NCBI GenBank assembly: GCA_964057225.1
Contig: CAXKVF010000078.1
Span: 1-64,000 of the forward strand
From: Auanema rhodensis
Taxonomy: Eukaryota > Nematoda > Chromadorea > Rhabditida > Rhabditidae
Direction: 5' to 3'
DNA length: 64,000 nucleotides
Position 1 is the stretch's first letter. The number at the start of each line of letters is the position of its first letter. This document shows positions 52,560 to 64,000 of the stretch, one piece after another. The notes under the pieces are model-generated. The model was not told the origin of the DNA, searched no databases, and saw only the letters and a program-made list of their open reading frames with translations. The position numbers and the translations under genes were made by a program.

Positions 52560-55500
52560 ACATTTAATTAGCATAAATTAAAGTTCACGTAAATTTCAAA
52601 GTCATGGTTACCATGAACCAATATCAATAAAAATTTGTTTTTAGACTAATATGGACATGGGGAATCTAATTTTGAAAACCGCATCTCTTTATCTTTCACG
52701 TGAAGCGAGTTACATACCAAGTGCACATCACGTGTTCATTTAATTAGCATAAATTAAAGTTCACGTAAATTTCAAAGTCATGGTTACCATGAAGCAATAT
52801 CAATAAAAATTTGTTTTTAGACTAATATGGACATGGGGAATCTAATTTTGAAAACCGCATTTCTTTATCTTTCACGTGAAGCGAGTTACATACCAAGTGC
52901 ACATCACGTGTACATTTAATTAGCATAAATTAAAGTTCACGTAAATTTCAAAGTCATGGTTACCATGCACCAATATCAATAAAAATTTGTTTTTAGACTA
53001 ATATGGACATGGGGAATCTAATTTTGAAAACCGCATCTCTTTATCTTTCACGTGAAGCGAGTTACATACCAAGTGCACATCACGTGTACATTTAATTAGC
53101 ATAAATTAAAGTTCACGTAAATTTCAAAGTCATGGTTACCATGAAGCAATATCAATAAAAATGTGTTTTTAGACTAATATGGACATGGGGAATCTAATTT
53201 TGAAAACCGCATCTCTTTATCTCTCACGTGAAGCGAGTTACATACCAAGTGCACATCACGTGTACATTTAATTAGCATAAATTAAAGTTCACGTAAATTT
53301 CAAAGTCATGGTTACCATGAACCAATATCAATAAAAATTTGTTTTTAGACTAATATGGACATGGGGAATCTAATTTTGAAAACCGCATCTCTTTATCTTT
53401 CACGTGAAGCGAGTTACATACCAAGTGCACATCACGTGTACATTTAATTAGCATAAATTAAAGTTCACGTAAATTTCAAAGTCATGGTTACCATGAACCA
53501 ATATCAATAAAAATTTGTTTTTAGACTAATATGGACATGGGGAATCTAATTTTGAAAACCGCATCTCTTTATCTTTCACGTGAAGCGAGTTACATACCAA
53601 GTGCACATCACGTGTACATTTAATTAGCATAAATTAAAGTTCACGTAAATTTCAAAGCCATGGTTACCATGAACCAATATCAATAAAAATTTGTTTTTAG
53701 ACTAATATGGACATGGGGAATCTAATTTTGAAAACCGCATCTCTTTATCTTTCACGTGAAGCGAGTTACATACCAAGTGCACATCACGTGTACATTTAAT
53801 TAGCATAAATTAAAGTTCACGTAAATTTCAAAGTCATGGTTACCATGAACCAATATCAATAAAAATTTGTTTTTAGACTAATATGGACATGGGGAATCTA
53901 ATTTTGAAAACCGCATCTCTTTATCTTTCACGTGAAGCGAGTTACATACCAAGTGCACATCACGTGTACATTTAATTAGCATAAATTAAAGTTCACGTAA
54001 ATTTCAAAGTCATGGTTACCATGAACCAATATCAATAAAAATTTGTTTTTAGACTAATATGGACATGGGGAATCTAATTTTGAAAACCGCATCTCTTTAT
54101 CTTTCACGTGAAGCGAGTTACATACCAAGTGCACATCACGTGTACATTTAATTAGCATAAATTAAAGTTCACGTAAATTTCAAAGTCATGGTTACCATGA
54201 AGCAATATCAATAAAAATTTGTTTTTAGACTAATATGGACATGGGGAATCTAATTTTGAAAACCGCATCTCTTTATCTTTCACGTGAAGCGAGTTACATA
54301 CCAAGTGCACATCACGTGTACATTTAATTAGCATAAATTAAAGTTCACGTAAATTTCAAAGTCATGGTTACCATGAACCAATATCAATAAAAATTTGTTT
54401 TTAGACTAATATGGACATGGGGAATCTAATTTTGAAAACCGCATTTCTTTATCTTTCACGTGAAGCGAGTTACATACCAAGTGCACATCACGTGTACATT
54501 TAATTAGCATAAATTAAAGTTCACGTAAATTTCAAAGTCATGGTTACCATGAACCAATATCAATAAAAATTTGTTTTTAGACTAATATGGACATGGGGAA
54601 TCTAATTTTGAAAACCGCATCTCTTTATCTTTCACGTGAAGCGAGTTACATACCAAGTGCACATCACGTGTACATTTAATTAGCATAAATTAAAGTTCAC
54701 GTAAATTTCAAAGTCATGGTTACCATGAACCAATATCAATAAAAATTTGTTTTTAGACTAATATGGACATGGGGAATCTAATTTTGAAAACCGCATCTCT
54801 TTATCTTTCACGTGAAGCGAGTTACATACCAAGTGCACATCACGTGTACATTTAATTAGCATAAATTAAAGTTCACGTAAATTTCAAAGTCATGGTTACC
54901 ATGAACCAATATCAATAAAAATTTGTTTTTAGACTAATATGGACATGGGGAATCTAATTTTGAAAACCGCATCTCTTTATCTTTCACGTGAAGCGAGTTA
55001 CATACCAAGTGCACATCACGTGTACATTTAATTAGCATAAATTAAAGTTCACGTAAATTTCAAAGTCATGGTTACCATGAACCAATATCAATAAAAATTT
55101 GTTTTTAGACTAATATGGACATGGGGAATCTAATTTTGAAAACCGCATCTCTTTATCTTTCACGTGAAGCGAGTTACATACCAAGTGCACATCACGTGTA
55201 CATTTAATTAGCATAAATTAAAGTTCACGTAAATTTCAAAGTCATGGTTACCATGAACCAATATCAATAAAAATTTGTTTTTAGACTAATATGGACATGG
55301 GGAATCTAATTTTGAAAACCGCATCTCTTTATCTTTCACGTGAAGCGAGTTACATACCAAGTGCACATCACGTGTACATTTAATTAGCATAAATTAAAGT
55401 TCACGTAAATTTCAAAGTCATGGTTACCATGAACCAATATCAATAAAAATTTGTTTTTAGACTAATATGGACATGGGGAATCTAATTTTGAAAACCGCAT

Positions 55501-58500
55501 CTCTTTATCTTTCACGTGAAGCGAGTTACATACCAAGTGCACATCACGTGTTCATTTAATTAGCATAAATTAAAGTTCACGTAAATTTCAAAGTCATGGT
55601 TACCATGAAGCAATATCAATAAAAATTTGTTTTTAGACTAATATGGACATGGGGAATCTAATTTTGAAAACCGCATCTCTTTATCTTTCACGTGAAGCGA
55701 GTTACATACCAAGTGCACATCACGTGTACATTTAATTAGCATAAATTAAAGTTCACGTAAATTTCAAAGTCATGGTTACCATGAACCAATATCAATAAAA
55801 ATTTGTTTTTAGACTAATATGGACATGGGGAATCTAATTTTGAAAACCGCATTTCTTTATCTTTCACGTGAAGCGAGTTACATACCAAGTGCACATCACG
55901 TGTACATTTAATTAGCATAAATTAAAGTTCACGTAAATTTCAAAGTCATGGTTACCATGAACCAATATCAATAAAAATTTGTTTTTAGACTAATATGGAC
56001 ATGGGGAATCTAATTTTGAAAACCGCATCTCTTTATCTTTCACGTGAAGCGAGTTACATACCAAGTGCACATCACGTGTACATTTAATTAGCATAAATTA
56101 AAGTTCACGTAAATTTCAAAGTCATGGTTACCATGAACCAATATCAATAAAAATTTGTTTTTAGACTAATATGGACATGGGGAATCTAATTTTGAAAACC
56201 GCATTTCTTTATCTTTCACGTGAAGCGAGTTACATACCAAGTGCACATCACGTGTACATTTAATTAGCATAAATTAAAGTTCACGTAAATTTCAAAGTCA
56301 TGGTTACCATGCACCAATATCAATAAAAATTTGTTTTTAGACTAATATGGACATGGGGAATCTAATTTTGAAAACCGCATCTCTTTATCTTTCACGTGAA
56401 GCGAGTTACATACCAAGTGCACATCACGTGTACATTTAATTAGCATAAATTAAAGTTCACGTAAATTTTAAAGTCATGGTTACCATGAACCAATATCAAT
56501 AAAAATTTGTTTTTAGACTAATATGGACATGGGGAATCTAATTTTGAAAACCGCATCTCTTTATCTTTCACGTGAAGCGAGTTACATACCAAGTGCACAT
56601 CACGTGTACATTTAATTAGCATAAATTAAAGTTCACGTAAATTTCAAAGTCATGGTTACCATGAACTAATATCAATAAAAATTTGTTTTTAGACTAATAT
56701 GGACATGGAGAATCTAATTTTGAAAACCGCATCTCTTTATCTTTCACGTGAAGCGAGTTACATACCAAGTGCACATCACGTGTACATTTAATTAGCATAA
56801 ATTAAAGTTCACGTAAATTTCAAAGTCATGGTTACCATGAACCAATATCAATAAAAATTTGTTTTTAGACTAATATGGACATGGGGAATCTAATTTTGAA
56901 AACCGCATCTCTTTATCTTTCACGTGAAGCGAGTTACATACCAAGTGCACATCACGTGTTCATTTAATTAGCATAAATTAAAGTTCACGTAAATTTCAAA
57001 GTCATGGTTACCATGAAGCAATATCAATAAAAATTTGTTTTTAGACTAATATGGACATGGGGAATCTAATTTTGAAAACCGCATTTCTTTATCTTTCACG
57101 TGAAGCGAGTTACATACCAAGTGCACATCACGTGTACATTTAATTAGCATAAATTAAAGTTCACGTAAATTTTAAAGTCATGGTTACCATGAACCAATAT
57201 CAATAAAAATTTGTTTTTAGACTAATATGGACATGGGGAATCTAATTTTGAAAACCGCATCTCTTTATCTTTCACGTGAAGCGAGTTACATACCAAGTGC
57301 ACATCACGTGTACATTTAATTAGCATAAATTAAAGTTCACGTAAATTTCAAAGTCATGGTTACCATGAACTAATATCAATAAAAATTTGTTTTTAGACTA
57401 ATATGGACATGGAGAATCTAATTTTGAAAACCGCATCTCTTTATCTTTCACGTGAAGCGAGTTACATACCAAGTGCACATCACGTGTACATTTAATTAGC
57501 ATAAATTAAAGTTCACGTAAATTTCAAAGTCATGGTTACCATGAACCAATATCAATAAAAATTTGTTTTTAGACTAATATGGACATGGGGAATCTAATTT
57601 TGAAAACCGCATCTCTTTATCTTTCACGTGAAGCGAGTTACATACCAAGTGCACATCACGTGTTCATTTAATTAGCATAAATTAAAGTTCACGTAAATTT
57701 CAAAGTCATGGTTACCATGAAGCAATATCAATAAAAATTTGTTTTTAGACTAATATGGACATGGGGAATCTAATTTTGAAAACCGCATTTCTTTATCTTT
57801 CACGTGAAGCGAGTTACATACCAAGTGCACATCACGTGTACATTTAATTAGCATAAATTAAAGTTCACGTAAATTTCAAAGTCATGGTTACCATGCACCA
57901 ATATCAATAAAAATTTGTTTTTAGACTAATATGGACATGGGGAATCTAATTTTGAAAACCGCATCTCTTTATCTTTCACGTGAAGCGAGTTACATACCAA
58001 GTGCACATCACGTGTACATTTAATTAGCATAAATTAAAGTTCACGTAAATTTCAAAGTCATGGTTACCATGAAGCAATATCAATAAAAATGTGTTTTTAG
58101 ACTAATATGGACATGGGGAATCTAATTTTGAAAACCGCATCTCTTTATCTCTCACGTGAAGCGAGTTACATACCAAGTGCACATCACGTGTACATTTAAT
58201 TAGCATAAATTAAAGTTCACGTAAATTTCAAAGTCATGGTTACCATGAACCAATATCAATAAAAATTTGTTTTTAGACTAATATGGACATGGGGAATCTA
58301 ATTTTGAAAACCGCATCTCTTTATCTTTCACGTGAAGCGAGTTACATACCAAGTGCACATCACGTGTACATTTAATTAGCATAAATTAAAGTTCACGTAA
58401 ATTTCAAAGTCATGGTTACCATGAACCAATATCAATAAAAATTTGTTTTTAGACTAATATGGACATGGGGAATCTAATTTTGAAAACCGCATCTCTTTAT

Positions 58501-61500
58501 CTTTCACGTGAAGCGAGTTACATACCAAGTGCACATCACGTGTACATTTAATTAGCATAAATTAAAGTTCACGTAAATTTCAAAGCCATGGTTACCATGA
58601 ACCAATATCAATAAAAATTTGTTTTTAGACTAATATGGACATGGGGAATCTAATTTTGAAAACCGCATCTCTTTATCTTTCACGTGAAGCGAGTTACATA
58701 CCAAGTGCACATCACGTGTACATTTAATTAGCATAAATTAAAGTTCACGTAAATTTCAAAGTCATGGTTACCATGAACCAATATCAATAAAAATTTGTTT
58801 TTAGACTAATATGGACATGGGGAATCTAATTTTGAAAACCGCATCTCTTTATCTTTCACGTGAAGCGAGTTACATACCAAGTGCACATCACGTGTACATT
58901 TAATTAGCATAAATTAAAGTTCACGTAAATTTCAAAGTCATGGTTACCATGAACCAATATCAATAAAAATTTGTTTTTAGACTAATATGGACATGGGGAA
59001 TCTAATTTTGAAAACCGCATCTCTTTATCTTTCACGTGAAGCGAGTTACATACCAAGTGCACATCACGTGTACATTTAATTAGCATAAATTAAAGTTCAC
59101 GTAAATTTCAAAGTCATGGTTACCATGAAGCAATATCAATAAAAATTTGTTTTTAGACTAATATGGACATGGGGAATCTAATTTTGAAAACCGCATCTCT
59201 TTATCTTTCACGTGAAGCGAGTTACATACCAAGTGCACATCACGTGTACATTTAATTAGCATAAATTAAAGTTCACGTAAATTTCAAAGTCATGGTTACC
59301 ATGAACCAATATCAATAAAAATTTGTTTTTAGACTAATATGGACATGGGGAATCTAATTTTGAAAACCGCATTTCTTTATCTTTCACGTGAAGCGAGTTA
59401 CATACCAAGTGCACATCACGTGTACATTTAATTAGCATAAATTAAAGTTCACGTAAATTTCAAAGTCATGGTTACCATGAACCAATATCAATAAAAATTT
59501 GTTTTTAGACTAATATGGACATGGGGAATCTAATTTTGAAAACCGCATCTCTTTATCTTTCACGTGAAGCGAGTTACATACCAAGTGCACATCACGTGTA
59601 CATTTAATTAGCATAAATTAAAGTTCACGTAAATTTCAAAGTCATGGTTACCATGAACCAATATCAATAAAAATTTGTTTTTAGACTAATATGGACATGG
59701 GGAATCTAATTTTGAAAACCGCATCTCTTTATCTTTCACGTGAAGCGAGTTACATACCAAGTGCACATCACGTGTACATTTAATTAGCATAAATTAAAGT
59801 TCACGTAAATTTCAAAGTCATGGTTACCATGAACCAATATCAATAAAAATTTGTTTTTAGACTAATATGGACATGGGGAATCTAATTTTGAAAACCGCAT
59901 CTCTTTATCTTTCACGTGAAGCGAGTTACATACCAAGTGCACATCACGTGTACATTTAATTAGCATAAATTAAAGTTCACGTAAATTTCAAAGTCATGGT
60001 TACCATGAACCAATATCAATAAAAATTTGTTTTTAGACTAATATGGACATGGGGAATCTAATTTTGAAAACCGCATCTCTTTATCTTTCACGTGAAGCGA
60101 GTTACATACCAAGTGCACATCACGTGTACATTTAATTAGCATAAATTAAAGTTCACGTAAATTTCAAAGTCATGGTTACCATGAACCAATATCAATAAAA
60201 ATTTGTTTTTAGACTAATATGGACATGGGGAATCTAATTTTGAAAACCGCATCTCTTTATCTTTCACGTGAAGCGAGTTACATACCAAGTGCACATCACG
60301 TGTACATTTAATTAGCATAAATTAAAGTTCACGTAAATTTCAAAGTCATGGTTACCATGAACCAATATCAATAAAAATTTGTTTTTAGACTAATATGGAC
60401 ATGGGGAATCTAATTTTGAAAACCGCATCTCTTTATCTTTCACGTGAAGCGAGTTACATACCAAGTGCACATCACGTGTTCATTTAATTAGCATAAATTA
60501 AAGTTCACGTAAATTTCAAAGTCATGGTTACCATGAAGCAATATCAATAAAAATTTGTTTTTAGACTAATATGGACATGGGGAATCTAATTTTGAAAACC
60601 GCATCTCTTTATCTTTCACGTGAAGCGAGTTACATACCAAGTGCACATCACGTGTACATTTAATTAGCATAAATTAAAGTTCACGTAAATTTCAAAGTCA
60701 TGGTTACCATGAACCAATATCAATAAAAATTTGTTTTTAGACTAATATGGACATGGGGAATCTAATTTTGAAAACCGCATTTCTTTATCTTTCACGTGAA
60801 GCGAGTTACATACCAAGTGCACATCACGTGTACATTTAATTAGCATAAATTAAAGTTCACGTAAATTTCAAAGTCATGGTTACCATGAACCAATATCAAT
60901 AAAAATTTGTTTTTAGACTAATATGGACATGGGGAATCTAATTTTGAAAACCGCATCTCTTTATCTTTCACGTGAAGCGAGTTACATACCAAGTGCACAT
61001 CACGTGTACATTTAATTAGCATAAATTAAAGTTCACGTAAATTTCAAAGTCATGGTTACCATGAACCAATATCAATAAAAATTTGTTTTTAGACTAATAT
61101 GGACATGGGGAATCTAATTTTGAAAACCGCATTTCTTTATCTTTCACGTGAAGCGAGTTACATACCAAGTGCACATCACGTGTACATTTAATTAGAATAA
61201 ATTAAAGTTCACGTAAATTTCAAAGTCATGGTTACCATGCACCAATATCAATAAAAATTTGTTTTTAGACTAATATGGACATGGGGAATCTAATTTTGAA
61301 AACCGCATCTCTTTATCTTTCACGTGAAGCGAGTTACATACCAAGTGCACATCACGTGTACATTTAATTAGCATAAATTAAAGTTCACGTAAATTTTAAA
61401 GTCATGGTTACCATGAACCAATATCAATAAAAATTTGTTTTTAGACTAATATGGACATGGGGAATCTAATTTTGAAAACCGCATCTCTTTATCTTTCACG

Positions 61501-64000
61501 TGAAGCGAGTTACATACCAAGTGCACATCACGTGTACATTTAATTAGCATAAATTAAAGTTCACGTAAATTTCAAAGTCATGGTTACCATGAACTAATAT
61601 CAATAAAAATTTGTTTTTAGACTAATATGGACATGGAGAATCTAATTTTGAAAACCGCATCTCTTTATCTTTCACGTGAAGCGAGTTACATACCAAGTGC
61701 ACATCACGTGTACATTTAATTAGCATAAATTAAAGTTCACGTAAATTTTAAAGTCATGGTTACCATGAACCAATATCAATAAAAATTTGTTTTTAGACTA
61801 ATATGGACATGGGGAATCTAATTTTGAAAACCGCATCTCTTTATCTTTCACGTGAAGCGAGTTACATACCAAGTGCACATCACGTGTACATTTAATTAGC
61901 ATAAATTAAAGTTCACGTAAATTTCAAAGTCATGGTTACCATGAACCAATATCAATAAAAATTTGTTTTTAGACTAATATGGACATGGGGAATCTAATTT
62001 TGAAAACCGCATCTCTTTATCTTTCACGTGAAGCGAGTTACATACCAAGTGCACATCACGTGTTCATTTAATTAGCATAAATTAAAGTTCACGTAAATTT
62101 CAAAGTCATGGTTACCATGAAGCAATATCAATAAAAATTTGTTTTTAGACTAATATGGACATGGGGAATCTAATTTTGAAAACCGCATCTCTTTATCTTT
62201 CACGTGAAGCGAGTTACATACCAAGTGCACATCACGTGTACATTTAATTAGCATAAATTAAAGTTCACGTAAATTTCAAAGTCATGGTTACCATGAACCA
62301 ATATCAATAAAAATTTGTTTTTAGACTAATATGGACATGGGGAATCTAATTTTGAAAACCGCATTTCTTTATCTTTCACGTGAAGCGAGTTACATATCAA
62401 GTGCACATCACGTGTACATTTAATTAGCATAAATTAAAGTTCACGTAAATTTCAAAGTCATGGTTACCATGAACCAATATCAATAAAAATTTGTTTTTAG
62501 ACTAATATGGACATGGGGAATCTAATTTTGAAAACCGCATCTCTTTATCTTTCACGTGAAGCGAGTTACATACCAAGTGCACATCACGTGTACATTTAAT
62601 TAGCATAAATTAAAGTTCACGTAAATTTCAAAGTCATGGTTACCATGAACCAATATCAATAAAAATTTGTTTTTAGACTAATATGGACATGGGGAATCTA
62701 ATTTTGAAAACCGCATTTCTTTATCTTTCACGTGAAGCGAGTTACATACCAAGTGCACATCACGTGTACATTTAATTAGCATAAATTAAAGTTCACGTAA
62801 ATTTCAAAGTCATGGTTACCATGCACCAATATCAATAAAAATTTGTTTTTAGACTAATATGGACATGGGGAATCTAATTTTGAAAACCGCATCTCTTTAT
62901 CTTTCACGTGAAGCGAGTTACATACCAAGTGCACATCACGTGTACATTTAATTAGCATAAATTAAAGTTCACGTAAATTTTAAAGTCATGGTTACCATGA
63001 ACCAATATCAATAAAAATTTGTTTTTAGACTAATATGGACATGGGGAATCTAATTTTGAAAACCGCATCTCTTTATCTTTCACGTGAAGCGAGTTACATA
63101 CCAAGTGCACATCACGTGTACATTTAATTAGCATAAATTAAAGTTCACGTAAATTTCAAAGTCATGGTTACCATGAACTAATATCAATAAAAATTTGTTT
63201 TTAGACTAATATGGACATGGAGAATCTAATTTTGAAAACCGCATCTCTTTATCTTTCACGTGAAGCGAGTTACATACCAAGTGCACATCACGTGTACATT
63301 TAATTAGCATAAATTAAAGTTCACGTAAATTTTAAAGTCATGGTTACCATGAACCAATATCAATAAAAATTTGTTTTTAGACTAATATGGACATGGAGAA
63401 TCTAATTTTGAAAACCGCATCTCTTTATCTTTCACGTGAAGCGAGTTACATACCAAGTGCACATCACGTGTACATTTAATTAGCATAAATTAAAGTTCAC
63501 GTAAATTTTAAAGTCATGGTTACCATGAACCAATATCAATAAAAATTTGTTTTTAGACTAATATGGACATGGGGAATCTAATTTTGAAAACCGCATCTCT
63601 TTATCTTTCACGTGAAGCGAGTTACATACCAAGTGCACATCACGTGTACATTTAATTAGCATAAATTAAAGTTCACGTAAATTTCAAAGTCATGGTTACC
63701 ATGAACCAATATCAATAAAAATTTGTTTTTAGACTAATATGGACATGGGGAATCTAATTTTGAAAACCGCATCTCTTTATCTTTCACGTGAAGCGAGTTA
63801 CATACCAAGTGCACATCACGTGTTCATTTAATTAGCATAAATTAAAGTTCACGTAAATTTCAAAGTCATGGTTACCATGAAGCAATATCAATAAAAATTT
63901 GTTTTTAGACTAATATGGACATGGGGAATCTAATTTTGAAAACCGCATCTCTTTATCTTTCACGTGAAGCGAGTTACATACCAAGTGCACATCACGTGTA
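52554..64000. repeat. 176-bp satellite array, right block, with 28-mer higher-order repeat
   Basis: About 65 monomers continue the same orientation and phase (ATACC at 63978 is 65 x 176 from the virtual start at 52538). Marks 4928 bp (28 monomers) apart are AAATGTGTTTT (53161/58089), AAAGCCATGG (53654/58582), GTGTTC (55548/60476) and ATGAAGC (about 54201 and 59129). In the distal part, GTGTTC-bounded segments lengthen one monomer at a time: 8 monomers (55548-56956), 9 (60476-62060) and 10 (62060-63820). No gene is seen, and the array continues beyond 64000. Confidence 0.95.

Noticed and set aside
1-64000. CENP-B box in the monomer
   Set aside because: I looked for the TTCG...CGGGA pattern on both strands of the consensus and saw none.

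Overview
The window is eukaryotic repetitive DNA, most likely a heterochromatic (centromeric or pericentromeric) satellite block of an invertebrate animal. No host gene was found. The evidence is a very long AT-rich satellite array interrupted by one full-length metazoan-type non-LTR retrotransposon (LINE). Nothing visible fixes the species.

Satellite. About 59 kb is a head-to-tail array of a 176-bp monomer in one orientation. It runs off both ends of the window, so the true array is longer. Positions 1-47540 hold exactly 271 monomers (267 of 176 bp plus 4 shortened to 137 bp). The right flank (52554-64000) holds about 65 more in the same phase. Monomers differ at a few diagnostic sites: ATGAACC / ATGAAGC / ATGCACC / ATGAACT, GTGTAC / GTGTTC, GCATCTC / GCATTTC, and rarer marks. 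These marks recur at fixed distances and reveal a patchwork of local higher-order repeats (HORs): 19-mer (1-6.7 kb), 8-mer (11.6-17.9 kb), 17-mer with truncated monomers (17.9-23.8 kb), a 25-monomer offset duplication (23.1/27.5 kb), 18-mer (28.1-34.4 kb), 21-mer (34.4-41.9 kb) and 28-mer (52.5 kb onward). Every monomer carries two CACGTG sites 32 bp apart and two further short inverted repeats.

Retrotransposon. At 47584-52553 a 4970-bp element sits in the + orientation. Its parts are 21 identical 18-bp GC-rich repeats, a pyrimidine-rich leader, ORF1 (346 aa, coiled coil plus basic tail), ORF2 (up to 1027 aa, apurinic-type endonuclease plus reverse transcriptase, all key residues present), a 3' UTR and a terminal AATAAA without a poly(A) tail. 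It looks like a CR1/L2/Jockey-group LINE with no RNase H. The satellite phase is kept across it: the 4997-bp net insertion equals a 6-bp target duplication (ACGTGT), a 21-bp filler copied from satellite, and the 4970-bp element. Intact ORFs and a single copy among about 336 monomers suggest a recent insertion.

How the parts relate. ORF1 would bind and package the element RNA, and ORF2 would nick the target and copy the RNA there. The insertion point lies at a CACGTG in the satellite, and the 3' UTR holds a 13/14 match to that site. Satellite-targeted insertion is therefore a testable idea, though one copy cannot prove it.
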